Source of the DNA: an uncultured Acidobacteriota bacterium
GTDB lineage: Bacteria; Acidobacteriota; Terriglobia; Bryobacterales; Bryobacteraceae
DNA length: 64,000 nt
NCBI GenBank assembly: GCA_902825945.1
Contig: CADECY010000002.1
Coordinates: 1-64,000 of the forward strand
Direction: 5' to 3'
A model generated the notes under the pieces. The model was not told where the DNA came from. It did no database searches and was given only the letters and a program-made list of their open reading frames with translations. A program made the translations under genes and the position numbers. Below are positions 9,057 through 18,355 of this stretch, piece after piece. Every line of letters starts with the position of its first letter. The stretch's first letter is position 1.

Positions 9057-10247
9057 CTACGACACGTCCCGGACCCTTTCCAAAATCTCATCCGCGATCG
9101 CCAATGACGCCGTCGCTCCCGGACTCGGCGCGTTCAGCACGTGGATCGCGCCCGGTTGAAAACGAAAGTCGAAATCCTGCACCAGGTCGCCCGCGACGGT
9201 GAGCGCTTGCGCCCGCACTCCGGCTCCTCCCGGCGCGAGATCCGTCTCCTGAACCGCCGGTACCAGCCGCTGTAGCGATTCGACGAACAGCGAGCGGCTG
9301 AACGACCGCCTCAGTTCGTACCACGTCATCGACGGATAGCGGCGCAGGAAAGCCCAGAGCCCCGGATAGCTGATCGCGTCGAACAACTCCGCCGGCCGGA
9401 TCACGGACTTGCGGTAGCCCTCGCGGGCGAAGGCGAGCACCGCGTTCGGGCCGCATTCGACGCCTCCCTGGATCATCCGCGTGAAGTGAACGCCGAGGAA
9501 TGGAAATGCCGGATCGGGCACCGGATAGATCAGGTGCTTCACCAAGCCGCGGCTCTGCTCACGCAGTTGGAAATATTCGCCCCGGAACGGCACGATGCGC
9601 GTGTCGCGAGGAACGCCCGCCATCTCGGCGACGCGATCGCAGTACAGGCCCGCGCAGTTGATCAGGAGGTCCGCCGAGCGCTCACCCATCGGCGTTTCGA
9701 TGCGCCATTCCAAGCCGTCGCGCCGGAGCCCGGTGACGCGCGTCCCGGTGCGGACCTCGCGCACCATGCCCGCGAGCGCGCGGCAGACGGCTTTGTAATC
9801 CGCGATGCCTTCTTCCGGAACGCGCACCGCCGCGACGCCCGCCACGTTCGGTTCGATCTCGCGCATCTGCTCGGGCCCCAGCCACTGGAGTCCCTGGAGT
9901 CCGTTGGCGGTTCCGCGTTTGTACAATTCCTCGAGCCGCGGCACTTCGTCCTTCGTCACCGCGACCACCAGTTTGCCGCAGACCTCGTGGCGGATCGAAT
10001 GTTCCTGGCAGAACGCGATCATCCCCCGGATGCCCGTCACCGCGAGCTTCGCCTTGAGCGACCCGGGTTTGTAGTAGAGTCCGCAATGCAGGACTCCGGA
10101 GTTGTTGCCCGATTGGTGCCGGCCCACCTCGGGTTCCTTCTCGAACACGGTCACCGCCGCGTCCGGAAAGCGATGCTGCGCGCGGAATGCGGTGGCGAGT
10201 CCAATGATGCCGCCCCCGACAACCGCGACGCGCCGCGGCGCGGTCAT
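9057..10247 (-). CDS. lhgO: L-2-hydroxyglutarate oxidase
   Basis: FAD-dependent oxidoreductase of 396 residues of the DAO family. The dinucleotide-binding [10 protein letters not shown] is at the N-terminus (about 11-20), followed by [22 protein letters not shown], the strongly conserved LhgO segment, and the substrate-domain residues around [13 protein letters not shown]. LhgO oxidises L-2-hydroxyglutarate to 2-oxoglutarate, feeding electrons to the quinone pool; it repairs a by-product of dehydrogenases. The gene begins inside the stop of obg (4-base overlap), so it is expressed with it. This pairing is unusual but has no obvious mechanistic meaning. No signal peptide; membrane-associated cytoplasmic enzyme. 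Confidence 0.88.
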   Translation of the reverse strand: MTAPRRVAVVGGGIIGLATAFRAQHRFPDAAVTVFEKEPEVGRHQSGNNSGVLHCGLYYKPGSLKAKLAVTGIRGMIAFCQEHSIRHEVCGKLVVAVTKDEVPRLEELYKRGTANGLQGLQWLGPEQMREIEPNVAGVAAVRVPEEGIADYKAVCRALAGMVREVRTGTRVTGLRRDGLEWRIETPMGERSADLLINCAGLYCDRVAEMAGVPRDTRIVPFRGEYFQLREQSRGLVKHLIYPVPDPAFPFLGVHFTRMIQGGVECGPNAVLAFAREGYRKSVIRPAELFDAISYPGLWAFLRRYPSMTWYELRRSFSRSLFVESLQRLVPAVQETDLAPGGAGVRAQALTVAGDLVQDFDFRFQPGAIHVLNAPSPGATASLAIADEILERVRDVS

Positions 10248-11245
10248 GCCGTGGCGAAAACCTTCGCGCTCATGATTCGAATCAGCTCCTGAATTCCTTT
10301 TCCGGTCACCGAAGAGATTGTATAAAACTCGAGGCCCCGGCGTTTCGCCATGCGGCGGAGATTGTCGATCCGCTTAGTGTCCTGCATCACGTCGATTTTG
10401 GTGGCCACCACGATCATCGGCTTGGCCGCCAGTTCCGGGGAGAAGGCTTCGAGTTCCTTCATCACGATCTTGAAATCGTCCGAGGGATTGCGCGCCGACA
10501 TCTCCGAGACATCCACCAGATGCACCAGCAGCCGGGTGCGCTCCACATGCCGCAGGAACCGGATGCCGAGTCCCGCGCCTTCGTGCGCGCCTTCGATCAG
10601 GCCCGGGATGTCGGCCACCACGAACGTGCGGTTGTCATCCGTACTCACCACGCCTAGATTGGGCTCGAGCGTGGTGAACGGATAATCCGCCACCTTGGGC
10701 CTCGCCGCCGAGATGCGGGAGATCAAAGTCGACTTGCCGGCGTTCGGGAAGCCGACCAGCCCGGCATCGGCAAGAAGCTTCAGTTCCAGCCGCAAGCGCC
10801 GGAATTCGCCCGGATGTCCGTCTTCGTGTTCGGTGGGCGCCTGATGCGTGGAGCTGACGAAGCGCTGGTTGCCGCGCCCGCCACGTCCACCCTTCGCCAC
10901 CGGGAAGGCCTCGCCATGCTGGGTGAAGTCGTGGATCAGGTCGCCCGAATCGGCGTCGTAGGCTACCGTGCCCACCGGCACCGGCAGTTCCACCGAGTGA
11001 CCGGTGCGGCCGGTCTTGTTCGAGCCTTCGCCGTGGCGTCCGCGTTCGGCCTTATGCTCCGGATTGAAACGGAAGTGCAGCAGCGTGTTGTAGTGCTGGT
11101 TGGCGACGAGAATGATGTCGCCGCCCTTGCCGCCGTCGCCGCCCGACGGTCCGCCCTTGGGTACGAACTTCTCGCGCCGGAAAGCGACAATACCATTGCC
11201 GCCGTCGCCGGCTTTGACCGAAATCGTTACTTCATCGATGAACAT
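10244..11245 (-). CDS. obg: GTPase Obg, ribosome assembly
   Basis: Obg/CgtA GTPase of 333 residues. The glycine-rich OBG fold spans 1-158 ([26 protein letters not shown]). The G domain has G1 GFPNAGKS at 165-172, G3 DIPGLIEGA at 212-220 and G4 TKID. The C-terminal OCT domain seen in some Gram-positive homologues is absent, as is normal for this length. Obg acts in 50S subunit maturation and stress signalling. It sits downstream of rplU-rpmA as in most bacteria, but a convincing intrinsic terminator lies in between, so its expression is probably attenuated relative to the ribosomal proteins. Confidence 0.95.
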   Translation of the reverse strand: MFIDEVTISVKAGDGGNGIVAFRREKFVPKGGPSGGDGGKGGDIILVANQHYNTLLHFRFNPEHKAERGRHGEGSNKTGRTGHSVELPVPVGTVAYDADSGDLIHDFTQHGEAFPVAKGGRGGRGNQRFVSSTHQAPTEHEDGHPGEFRRLRLELKLLADAGLVGFPNAGKSTLISRISAARPKVADYPFTTLEPNLGVVSTDDNRTFVVADIPGLIEGAHEGAGLGIRFLRHVERTRLLVHLVDVSEMSARNPSDDFKIVMKELEAFSPELAAKPMIVVATKIDVMQDTKRIDNLRRMAKRRGLEFYTISSVTGKGIQELIRIMSAKVFATA

Positions 11246-11263
11246 GGAGATCGGCCACTACTG

Positions 11264-11297
11264 AAAAAGAGGCCGCCGGAATGCACGTACCGGCGGC
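11264..11297 (-). terminator. Intrinsic terminator between rpmA and obg
   Basis: On the minus strand an 8-base GC stem (GCCGCCGG at 11297-11290, CCGGCGGC at 11279-11272) with a 10-base loop is followed by CTCTTTTT. This is a typical Rho-independent terminator after the ribosomal protein genes and before obg, likely allowing partial read-through. Confidence 0.65.
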
Positions 11298-11342
11298 TGT
11301 GGGGAGGTGCAGGTGCTTCGTGAAACTCTGGAGCGGAAACGC

Positions 11343-11606
11343 TTACCGCGCTTCGATGGGACGAATGTTGATGAACTTGCCGAGGCGTCCGCGATCGCGG
11401 AATTCCACCACGCCCGGAATCTTCGCGAAGATCGTGTCATCCTTGCCGAGGCCCGCATTTTCGCCAGCCTGATAGCGAGTGCCGCGCTGCCGGACGATGA
11501 TCGATCCGCCGGTGACGGTTTCACCCGCGAAAACTTTGACGCCCAGCCGCTGCGCGTTGGAGTCGCGCCCGTTCTTGGAACTGCCGAGACCTTTCTTATG
11601 TGCCAT
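11343..11606 (-). CDS. rpmA: 50S ribosomal protein L27
   Basis: Protein of 87 residues starting [16 protein letters not shown], the invariant N-terminus of L27 that reaches towards the peptidyl-transferase centre, followed by [22 protein letters not shown]. Length is normal. It needs no N-terminal processing of the Firmicutes kind, as it starts directly at the mature sequence. AGGAGT precedes the ATG. It follows rplU by 17 bases in the standard rplU-rpmA operon. Confidence 0.97.
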   Translation of the reverse strand: MAHKKGLGSSKNGRDSNAQRLGVKVFAGETVTGGSIIVRQRGTRYQAGENAGLGKDDTIFAKIPGVVEFRDRGRLGKFINIRPIEAR

Positions 11607-11623
11607 TGCGTAAACTCCTGTGC

Positions 11624-11920
11624 TTAGGCGACGATCTCGCCGATCTTGATCGCGGTGTAGTTCTGGCGGTGGCCGATGGTCTTCTTGTACTGCTTCTTGC
11701 GCTTGAACTTGAAGACGATCACCTTGTCGGCGCGATCATGGCCCACGATGGTGGCCTTCACCTTACCGCCGCCGGTTGACACACTGTCGCCGTTCACAAC
11801 AAGCTTCACGTTATCGAGTTCGATCTCGGTGCCCACCTCGCCGGGAATCGTTTCAACCCGGACCGTTTCGCCCGGCGTGACGCGATACTGCTTTCCGCCG
11901 GTTTCGATTACTGCGTACAT
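11624..11920 (-). CDS. rplU: 50S ribosomal protein L21
   Basis: Protein of 98 residues starting [14 protein letters not shown], the conserved L21 N-terminus, and ending in the RNA-binding [19 protein letters not shown] region. The start at 11920 is set by the conserved N-terminus and by GAGG upstream; the frame is open further but that part is not L21. First gene of the rplU-rpmA(-obg-lhgO) group, with about 140 bases of leader to the next gene. Confidence 0.97.
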   Translation of the reverse strand: MYAVIETGGKQYRVTPGETVRVETIPGEVGTEIELDNVKLVVNGDSVSTGGGKVKATIVGHDRADKVIVFKFKRKKQYKKTIGHRQNYTAIKIGEIVA

Positions 11921-12004
11921 GATTCGACCTCTGATAATGTTGGAAGGGATTGTTGGGGAGAGTGGAGACGGACGTGTCCACCCCGGCGTGGTGCCGAAAC
12001 CATT

Positions 12005-12034
12005 ACGATACCACAACACCGGCCGGGCCCTCAA
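12005..12034 (-). promoter_or_regulatory. Putative sigma-70 promoter of rplU-rpmA
   Basis: On the minus strand TTGAGG (12034-12029) and TATCGT (12010-12005) are separated by 18 bases and lie about 85 bases upstream of the rplU ATG. The match is moderate and was found by eye in a short intergenic stretch. Confidence 0.35.
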
Positions 12035-12061
12035 CCTGTGGAATAATGGCGGATCCACGCC

Positions 12062-12508
12062 ATGAGAATCCTCACGTTCGCGCTCCTGCCGCTCGCCGGT
12101 TTCGGTCAGGCTCCCCAGCAGGTGGAGGGCTACGCTTCGACCGTCTTCTCTCCGTCGGCGGGCGGACGTCAGGGAACACCACTCGACTTCCGGGGACCCT
12201 CGCCCGGTTCGATGACCGCGGCGTGGTGGGCTCCCGGCCAGCAGTCGAAGAACTGGGTCGAGTGGAAAACCGCCGCCGCGCCCGCGACACAGGATACGGT
12301 CTTCTCGTTCATCGGATCGACCGCGGTTACGCCGGGCGAACTCTCGCGTGGTCCCCGGGCTCGGCTCTCGGTCAACGGAGCCGAAGCGCTGACGTTCGAT
12401 CTCGGTGTCACGGCTGATCGGACATGGTCCGGCAACGGCTTCGAACTCCGTTATGAATCCCGCCGCGCCGAGTGGCCCTTCGCCGCCGCCAGCGCCAGTT
12501 CGAGATGA
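12062..12508 (+). CDS. Sialidase-like protein, N-terminal part (frame-split)
   Basis: 148 residues with a signal peptide ([16 protein letters not shown]) and the first strands of a beta-sandwich domain ([52 protein letters not shown]). The domain is cut off: its last strands ([26 protein letters not shown]) are in the next frame downstream. The two frames differ by what looks like a single missing base near 12490-12500. The stop at 12506-12508 overlaps an ATG of the next frame in an ATGA arrangement, so coupled translation of two polypeptides is also possible. Without the second part this piece has no catalytic region. Confidence 0.6.
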   Translation: MRILTFALLPLAGFGQAPQQVEGYASTVFSPSAGGRQGTPLDFRGPSPGSMTAAWWAPGQQSKNWVEWKTAAAPATQDTVFSFIGSTAVTPGELSRGPRARLSVNGAEALTFDLGVTADRTWSGNGFELRYESRRAEWPFAAASASSR

Positions 12509-13824
12509 ACGGACAGAGTGGCATCTACCGGCTACGGGTTCCCGCGAGCCGGATCACGGCGGGCGAGCCCGTGACGTTGAAGGTCGAGATGCTGCCGTTC
12601 GAACGGTGGAAGAACGGCTGGTTCATGGTGAAGCATCGCAAGGACGTTCTCGCCGCCGATTCCGCCGCGATGGCGAGTGAGATCAGGCAGCTTCAGCGCG
12701 ACGTGCGCTGGCTGCAGGAATCGCTCTATGCGCTCGCCTCGTCGGAATACTCGAAGCTGCTCGACACTCGCGGCGCCGAGCATCGCGTCATCCACACCAA
12801 CGGCTACCGGCATCTGCATCCGGCGGATTTGATCGCGCTCCAAAACGGCGATCTGCTACTCACGGCGCGCGAGGCAACCGAGCACATCTCGCGCGACGGC
12901 GACGTGATCATGCTGCGGTCGAAGGATGGCGGAATGACGTGGGGCGATCGCCGCGTGGTGGCCGCCGTGAAGGATATGGACGAGCGCGAAGGCTGCGGAG
13001 TTCAGCTTCGCGACGGCACGATCGTCATGGGCGTCTACTTCAACAACCTTTACAAGGAAGACGGCGAGTACGATTGGGGCTTCCGGGATCATCGCGTGTT
13101 CTACGAGAACAAGAAGACGCTCGGTGCCTACATCACCACGTCGAGCGACAACGGGCACACGTGGTCGGCGCCCAATTTCATCGAGACGAAGGGGATGCCG
13201 TTCACTGATCTCGAAGGTCCGGCCGATGCGCCGGTCGAACTGCCCGATGGATCGATTCTGCTGCCGATGATGGCCTACAACGTTCGCGGCGACGTGAAAA
13301 ACATGGCGGGCGTGATGCTTCGGTCGGCCGACAAGGGCAAGACTTGGCAATACCTATCGACAATGGCGGACGACCCGGGCGGCAAGCTCGGCAACTTCGC
13401 CGAACCCGGCCTGGTGCGCACGAAATCCGGCCGCCTGATTGTCGCGATGCGGAATCACGCGCCCGAGAACGCGATCTGGACCACCTACTCGGACGACGAC
13501 GGAAAGACCTGGGCTCCTGTCAAGCGCTCGCCGATGATCGGGCATCCGGCGGACTTGATCCAGCTCGCCGACGGCCGAATTCTGTGTACCTACGGTGTCC
13601 GGACCAACCGGCACGCCGACCCCGCCGGAATCCGTGCCACGTTTTCCGAAGACAACGGCGAGACCTGGAAGATCGCGGATGAAGTGATCCTGCGGCGCGA
13701 TTTTCTGAACTTCGACATCGGCTATCCGGAGTCGCGGCAGATGGCGGACGGGCGCATCATGACCGTCTACTACTTCAACCTGTTTGGCCGCTACTTCCTC
13801 GGACAGACGATCTGGAAGCCGTAG
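12505..13824 (+). CDS. Sialidase/BNR-repeat protein, C-terminal part (frame-split)
   Basis: About 440 residues. After the end of a beta-sandwich and a helical linker (about 55-90, [15 protein letters not shown]), a six-bladed sialidase-type propeller follows with five Asp boxes of the S-x-D-x-G-x-T-W type: [32 protein letters not shown] and SEDNGETW. Candidate catalytic-site residues include arginines in VRGDVKN and VAMRNH. Such proteins hydrolyse or bind sialic-acid-like or other glycans; activity is not provable from this. The start is ambiguous (GTG 12472, ATG 12505). It is in the frame one base behind the upstream part at 12062, which carries the export signal. Confidence 0.7.
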   Translation: MNGQSGIYRLRVPASRITAGEPVTLKVEMLPFERWKNGWFMVKHRKDVLAADSAAMASEIRQLQRDVRWLQESLYALASSEYSKLLDTRGAEHRVIHTNGYRHLHPADLIALQNGDLLLTAREATEHISRDGDVIMLRSKDGGMTWGDRRVVAAVKDMDEREGCGVQLRDGTIVMGVYFNNLYKEDGEYDWGFRDHRVFYENKKTLGAYITTSSDNGHTWSAPNFIETKGMPFTDLEGPADAPVELPDGSILLPMMAYNVRGDVKNMAGVMLRSADKGKTWQYLSTMADDPGGKLGNFAEPGLVRTKSGRLIVAMRNHAPENAIWTTYSDDDGKTWAPVKRSPMIGHPADLIQLADGRILCTYGVRTNRHADPAGIRATFSEDNGETWKIADEVILRRDFLNFDIGYPESRQMADGRIMTVYYFNLFGRYFLGQTIWKP

Positions 13825-13834
13825 CTACGCCCGC

Positions 13835-14040
13835 GGACATCGGTATCGGAGAAATCGCGGCCATTGAATAGCAGCGGATCGTCCCGGTCCACCGCGAGCG
13901 CGGAGGGCGGCAATCGCCGAAGTTCAACTGCGCCAGGATGGCCGTTTCCGCCGAAATCGCGATAGGCGATACGGGCGATATTGCCTGCGTCTGGCGAATA
14001 TCCGCGATTCCGATCTTGGCGATCCTGTACCCGTCGAGCT
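13835..14040 (-). pseudogene. Possible decayed coding remnant
   Basis: No intact gene is present between 13825 and 14044. On the minus strand one frame reads LDGYRIAKIGIADI and the adjacent frame then reads YSPDAGNIARIAYRDFGGNGHPG and continues to RDDPLLFNGRDFSDTD, with protein-like composition and a one-base shift between them near 13990. No start codon with ribosome site is seen. I infer the broken C-terminal part of an unknown gene; chance resemblance in a GC-rich stretch cannot be excluded. Confidence 0.25.
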
Positions 14041-14044
14041 TGCG

Positions 14045-15214
14045 CTATTCGACTTCGCGCGGAGCGTTGTAGCCAGCCTTGGCCACGATCTGGTACTTCA
14101 TCGGCTTGCCCTTCTCATCGACAATCCGAAGCGGCTGCCCCGTGGCCGGATTCACCAGTTCGACCTTCAGCTTCCGAAACTTGCCATCGCGAACCGTATT
14201 GCTCGGCTGGAAGGCAAGCGAGTACTGATTCCGCAAGGCCTCTGAGATGGCACCGAAAATGCCAGGGAACTCGCCGTAGAAGCGCGGGAAGAACGCCTGA
14301 CCGCCCGTCTCCTTGGTAAATGTGCGGAGCTGGTTGTCGGCCTGCAGGAAGTCGAGCCGTTGGATCGGGCCCATCGCGCCTCGCGCGTCGTACCATTCGC
14401 GGAGCGCCTGCATGAGGCCGAGCGCGTAGATCGGAACTCCGGCCGTCTGCAGCGAGCGGCGCGTCTTATCGAAGGTCAGCTTGCTGAAGGTGTCCATGCC
14501 GGATGAGATCACCACGATCGCCTTGCGCCCTTCGATCTCGGACATCCGGTCGGCGGTATCCACCAAGGCGTCGAACAGGTTCGCTTCCGAATAGGCGGCG
14601 ATCCGCAAGCGCTGCATCGCTTCATAAGCGGCACGCTTATCGGTGGAGAAATCCGAGAGAATTTCCGAACGCAGATCATAGGCGACCACGGCGACGTAGT
14701 CTTCCTTCTTCAGCGTCTCGAGGAATCCGTACGCGGCGGTGAGTGTCTGATACCAAGTCTCGCCCCAATAGTATTGGAAGAGATTGCTGAACTCGATCAC
14801 CAGACAAACCGTCATCGGTGCCTCGCCCATGCCGAAGTTGGTGACCTGCTGCGGGACTCCGTCCTCGAGCACGCGGAAGTTGCCGCGCGGAATGTTCGGA
14901 ATGAAGCGGCCCTTGTTGTCGAGCACCGAAACGTCGACATTCACCGTGTTCACGTCGCTGCGGAAAATCGGAACGCCTTCGGGCAGGGCGGTCTCGCCGG
15001 GCTTTTTGCCGAATTTCGACGGGATCTTGTCACCGGTGGGTGCGGCTTCGGCGGGTTTGTCGCCGGCAGCTTCCGCCGGGGCGGGAGAACCGCCTTTCTT
15101 GCGAGGCCGCGCTACCGTTTCCGAGTCCCGCTTGGTGGGCCCCTGCTGCGCCACCGCAAACCATGCACCAGCGGCCAAGGCCACCACGGCAATCAGGCGA
15201 TACACGTTCCTCAT
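14045..15214 (-). CDS. Secreted VWA-domain protein, acidobacterial type
   Basis: 389 residues, starting at 15214 where AGGAGCT precedes the ATG and the protein has a signal peptide (MRNVYRLIAVVALAAGAWFAVAQ). A Pro/Ala/Lys-rich linker (30-75) leads to a beta-strand section with NVDVSVLDNKGRFI and NFRVLEDGVPQQV, the hallmark of the acidobacterial 'VWFA-related' family. The VWA domain follows (VCLVIEFSNLF, FSTDKRAAYEAM, RKAIVVISSGMDT). The usual DxSxS metal site is replaced by E-F-S-N, so metal binding may be altered. Role is unknown; members are abundant in Acidobacteriota and thought to mediate surface protein interaction. Confidence 0.85.
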   Translation of the reverse strand: MRNVYRLIAVVALAAGAWFAVAQQGPTKRDSETVARPRKKGGSPAPAEAAGDKPAEAAPTGDKIPSKFGKKPGETALPEGVPIFRSDVNTVNVDVSVLDNKGRFIPNIPRGNFRVLEDGVPQQVTNFGMGEAPMTVCLVIEFSNLFQYYWGETWYQTLTAAYGFLETLKKEDYVAVVAYDLRSEILSDFSTDKRAAYEAMQRLRIAAYSEANLFDALVDTADRMSEIEGRKAIVVISSGMDTFSKLTFDKTRRSLQTAGVPIYALGLMQALREWYDARGAMGPIQRLDFLQADNQLRTFTKETGGQAFFPRFYGEFPGIFGAISEALRNQYSLAFQPSNTVRDGKFRKLKVELVNPATGQPLRIVDEKGKPMKYQIVAKAGYNAPREVE

Positions 15215-15302
15215 GAAAGCTCCTCGACGCCGCGGCCCCTCCGCAGCTCCTGCCCAAACTATACCATTCGTATGGACGCGCGAGAAACCGGCACAGTTGC
15301 GC

Positions 15303-16106
15303 TCAGTGGATCGTGCGGTCGCGGTCACCCTGCTTCCGCAGGTAAACCTGGAATTTCTTCTTCGCGCGCGCGTGTTTCCAGTCGCGATAGGCACGCTTGA
15401 CCCACGCCACCGGATCGGTGGATTCCACCGCGCCGAGTCTGCGCGGTGAAACCGACTTCAGATAGACGTAACCGACCAGCATGCCGCCGAGATGCGCCAC
15501 GTGGCTCACTCCGCCTCCGCCCATCGATGATGCACCGAAGGTGAACAGAAACGCGATCGCTCCCATGATGATCACGAACCACTTCGCCTTCATGGGGAAC
15601 TGCCCGAGGAAGAGGATCTCCTCGTCGGGGAACAGCATGCCGAAAGCGAGCAGCAATCCGTAGATCGCCCCTGAGGCACCGATCGTGCGGCTGTCTAGGC
15701 CTCCCGTGATGAGCGCGGCCACTACCACGCACAGTCCGGCGCCGATTCCGCACAGAAAGTAATACCGGAGAAATCGATTGGTACCCCACGTTGATTCGAG
15801 GGCACGCCCGAAAAACCACAGGAACAACATGTTCATCAGGATGTGGAGAATGTCGCTGGTCGAGTGAATGAACAGGTATGTGGCCAACTGCCACAGCGAA
15901 AGCGACAGTACCCAGCGCGGGATGAGCGAGAACCAGAGAAATGGGCGGTCCCATTCCAGCCGGACAGCGAAAAAGTACAGCACGAAGACGGCGACGTTGG
16001 AGATCAATAACCACTTGACCGCCGGGGTCATGAACGACGAACCCATCGTCGTGCCCAGCCGTCCGCGTCCTCCTCCGCCCGTGCCCCAATAGTCGCGGTG
16101 AGCCAT
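15303..16106 (-). CDS. Rhomboid-family intramembrane serine protease
   Basis: 267 residues with six or so membrane helices. The catalytic serine is in GASGAIYG (S146), the histidine in SHVAHLGG (H205), and the HxxxN oxyanion motif in HILMNM (H88, N92). Rhomboids cleave membrane protein helices. The first 25 residues are Gly/Arg-rich and cytoplasmic, and a basic soluble tail (WKHARAKKKFQVY) follows the last helix. It is followed 88 bases later by the VWA gene in the same direction, but the two do not overlap and their link is unclear. Confidence 0.92.
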   Translation of the reverse strand: MAHRDYWGTGGGGRGRLGTTMGSSFMTPAVKWLLISNVAVFVLYFFAVRLEWDRPFLWFSLIPRWVLSLSLWQLATYLFIHSTSDILHILMNMLFLWFFGRALESTWGTNRFLRYYFLCGIGAGLCVVVAALITGGLDSRTIGASGAIYGLLLAFGMLFPDEEILFLGQFPMKAKWFVIIMGAIAFLFTFGASSMGGGGVSHVAHLGGMLVGYVYLKSVSPRRLGAVESTDPVAWVKRAYRDWKHARAKKKFQVYLRKQGDRDRTIH

Positions 16107-16159
16107 CTGGCTTCAGCATATCATCAAACCCGATCGAGTCCGGTTTAAGATGGTATTCG

Positions 16160-16471
16160 ATGAGCGTGCTCGTCCGCTTCGCCAAGCAGAAGGCCATCTT
16201 GCGGGAAGGCGCATGGGTCTGCGCCGACATCAAGCTCGAGCGCGACCTCAATCTCGAGACCGCCACCTGGATTCGCGATACCGGTGGTCCGAGCCTCAGC
16301 GATCCCGATCAGGAGCTGGCCGTCGCTCGTGGAATCGCCGAGCGCCGGCGTGGCAGGATTCTCCTGCATGTCCGCGCGCAGAGCCCGGATGCCAGCGAGC
16401 CGTTCCTGCAGCATCGGCAACTGCAACTCCATTTCAGCGCGTTCGTGCCCGGCAACAGCCGGCGGCGCTGA
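16160..16471 (+). CDS. Uncharacterised small protein (103 aa)
   Basis: A 103-residue open frame starting MSVLVRFAKQK with a plausible sequence (WVCADIKLERDLN, TATWIRDTGGPSL). It is basic at the end and has no signal peptide, membrane span or known motif. It is the only frame with reasonable composition in this stretch and ends two bases before the convergent SMI1/KNR4 gene. No clear ribosome site is visible. I do not recognise the family, and it may be spurious. Confidence 0.45.
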   Translation: MSVLVRFAKQKAILREGAWVCADIKLERDLNLETATWIRDTGGPSLSDPDQELAVARGIAERRRGRILLHVRAQSPDASEPFLQHRQLQLHFSAFVPGNSRRR

Positions 16472-16472
16472 C

Positions 16473-17045
16473 TCACGCGTCTTCGCTCCGCACGACGGCG
16501 AACCAGTCTTCCGAGAAGACGTAGTCGCCCCGCTCGAGCCCCTCCGCGTAGTCCGCCAGGAACTCCTCGAAGCTCGCGGCCACCACAGGGCGCGACGGTT
16601 CGTCGTGCCACATCTCGATGATCTGGCCGTGGGTGCCCTCCGGCCCGGGAGCAAGATCCACGCAGTGATGATCGCCACTGCCGGAATAGCTGATCGGGAT
16701 CCACGCGGGGTGCCACCAGTCGCGGCGGATCGCGGTGCCGTCCTCTCCGTTCTCGATCCCATCGAAATCTCCGCCATCGAGCAGATCTTTCCACACCTTC
16801 CACTCATTGCGGATTCGTTCGAGCGAGAGCCACTCCCAACCGATGAGAATCGCCGGCGAGTCCGGTGTTTGCCCGTTGTGCCGCAGATAGCTTCGCCGGA
16901 CACTGCCTGGCAGCGTCACACCGAGAAACTGCTCGGTCTCTTCGATCTCTATCATCGTGGCGGGAGCTTTCAACCCCGCGAAGGCCAAAGGCGCGTTCGC
17001 CTCGAGCCAGCGTTCGATTCTGCTCCAAATCTGCTCCATGATCAC
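16473..17045 (-). CDS. SMI1/KNR4 (SUKH) family protein
   Basis: 190 residues. The N-terminal part carries the SUKH-fold pattern: IEETEQFLGVTLPGSVRRSYLRHNGQ near 33-58, and later WIPISYSGSGDHHCVDLAPG and the C-terminal FEEFLADYAEGLE helix. SUKH proteins are commonly immunity proteins to polymorphic toxins in bacteria, but many are of unknown role. Its ATG overlaps the stop of the CoA-transferase gene by 4 bases, so it is the last gene of a metabolic operon; no toxin gene is adjacent. This argues for a housekeeping or stray role rather than immunity. Confidence 0.82.
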   Translation of the reverse strand: MIMEQIWSRIERWLEANAPLAFAGLKAPATMIEIEETEQFLGVTLPGSVRRSYLRHNGQTPDSPAILIGWEWLSLERIRNEWKVWKDLLDGGDFDGIENGEDGTAIRRDWWHPAWIPISYSGSGDHHCVDLAPGPEGTHGQIIEMWHDEPSRPVVAASFEEFLADYAEGLERGDYVFSEDWFAVVRSEDA

Positions 17046-18355
17046 CTCGGGCGAGACCAGCGCGGAACCAGACGGTGCTCATGGGCCTGCCTGTCCAACT
17101 GCTCGCGGAAATCCGGATGCGCGATCGCGATCAGCGCCTTCGCGCGCTCCGGTACGGACTTCCCCTTCAGATTCACGATCCCATACTCGGTCACGACGTA
17201 CATCACGTCGGAACGAGGAGTGGTGACGATGTTGCCCGGCGTGAGGTCGAGGACGATTCGACTGCGGCGCTCACCGCGCTTCTCGTAGGTCGAGGAAAGA
17301 CAGATGAACGATTTGCCGCTCTCGGACGCATAGGCGCCTCGCACGAACTGCAACTGTCCTCCCGTTCCGCTGATGTGACGATGTCCGTCGGACTCCGAAG
17401 CTGCCTGCCCCTGCAAGTCGATCTGCGTCGTGTTGTTGATAGAGAACACGCGCGGATTCCGCATGATGATGTGCGGTGAGTTCGTGTAGTCCACCTGCTG
17501 GCAAACGAAATCCGGATTGCGATGGATCGTGTCGTAGAGCGAACGCGATCCCAGCGCGAAGGTGTAAGTGACCTTGCCGGGATCGAGGACTTTCCGGGAG
17601 CCCGTGATACGGCCCGCGCGGTAGAGGTCCGCGAGGCCATCGGTGAGCATCTCCGTGTGAACTCCGAGGTCGCGCACGCCGCTTTCGCCGAGCAGCGCGC
17701 AGGCGGCGTTCGGCATGCCGCCGATGCCGATCTGCAAACACGCGCCGTCTTCCACTTCGCCCGCGATCCAGCGCGCCACCGCGCGATCGATCTCCGTAGG
17801 GGCCGGATTCGGCAGTTCGGGCGGCGAATCGGCCGAACCTTCGATCACGAAATCGGCTGCGCTTTCGTGGACTCCGTTGTCATCGCCGGGCGCGTACGGT
17901 AACGCCGGATTCGTCTCGACGATCACTACCTTCGCGCGTTCCACCACGGCGCGATGCCAGAGGTTCGCCGCGCTGAAATTGAAGAAGCCCCGCTCGTCCT
18001 TCGGGCACGTTTGCAGAATCGCGATGTCCACCGGATCGAGGAAGCGGCGATAGTAGTCCGGAACTTCACCGAGGTTCAGCGGCATGTAGTGGCACAGGCC
18101 GGCGTCGTGCTGCCTGCGGTCGTATCCGGAGAAGTGCCAACTGAACCATTGAAAATGATCGCCGCCGCGATCGGCTTCCACCACCGCGCGCGGTCTCATC
18201 GTGAGGCACGAACGGATCTTGACGTTCGTCAATTCATCGCGGCGTTCCGCGAGTGCGCGATCGAACAGAACCGGTTGCGCGAGAGCGGCGCCATAGTCGA
18301 GCCACATGCCGGAGCGTACGAGCGCAGCGGCATCATCGGCGGAGATCGTTTTCAT
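17042..18355 (-). CDS. Acetyl-CoA hydrolase/CoA-transferase family protein
   Basis: 437 residues from the ATG at 18355, which overlaps the stop of the upstream gene; the longer open frame is not real. Family I CoA-transferase (acetyl-CoA hydrolase/4-hydroxybutyrate CoA-transferase type): the glycine loop GIGGMPNAACALLG is at 210-223, the catalytic glutamate is E235 in HTEMLTDG, and EYGIVNLKGKSVPERAKAL is the conserved C-terminal motif. The enzyme transfers CoA between a short-chain acyl-CoA and a carboxylate such as acetate or succinate; substrate not assignable. Cytoplasmic. Confidence 0.88.
   Translation of the reverse strand: MKTISADDAAALVRSGMWLDYGAALAQPVLFDRALAERRDELTNVKIRSCLTMRPRAVVEADRGGDHFQWFSWHFSGYDRRQHDAGLCHYMPLNLGEVPDYYRRFLDPVDIAILQTCPKDERGFFNFSAANLWHRAVVERAKVVIVETNPALPYAPGDDNGVHESAADFVIEGSADSPPELPNPAPTEIDRAVARWIAGEVEDGACLQIGIGGMPNAACALLGESGVRDLGVHTEMLTDGLADLYRAGRITGSRKVLDPGKVTYTFALGSRSLYDTIHRNPDFVCQQVDYTNSPHIIMRNPRVFSINNTTQIDLQGQAASESDGHRHISGTGGQLQFVRGAYASESGKSFICLSSTYEKRGERRSRIVLDLTPGNIVTTPRSDVMYVVTEYGIVNLKGKSVPERAKALIAIAHPDFREQLDRQAHEHRLVPRWSRPR

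Noticed and set aside
16473..17045. Toxin-immunity module based on the SMI1/KNR4 gene
   Set aside because: No polymorphic toxin or secretion-linked gene is adjacent; the gene is coupled to a metabolic operon.
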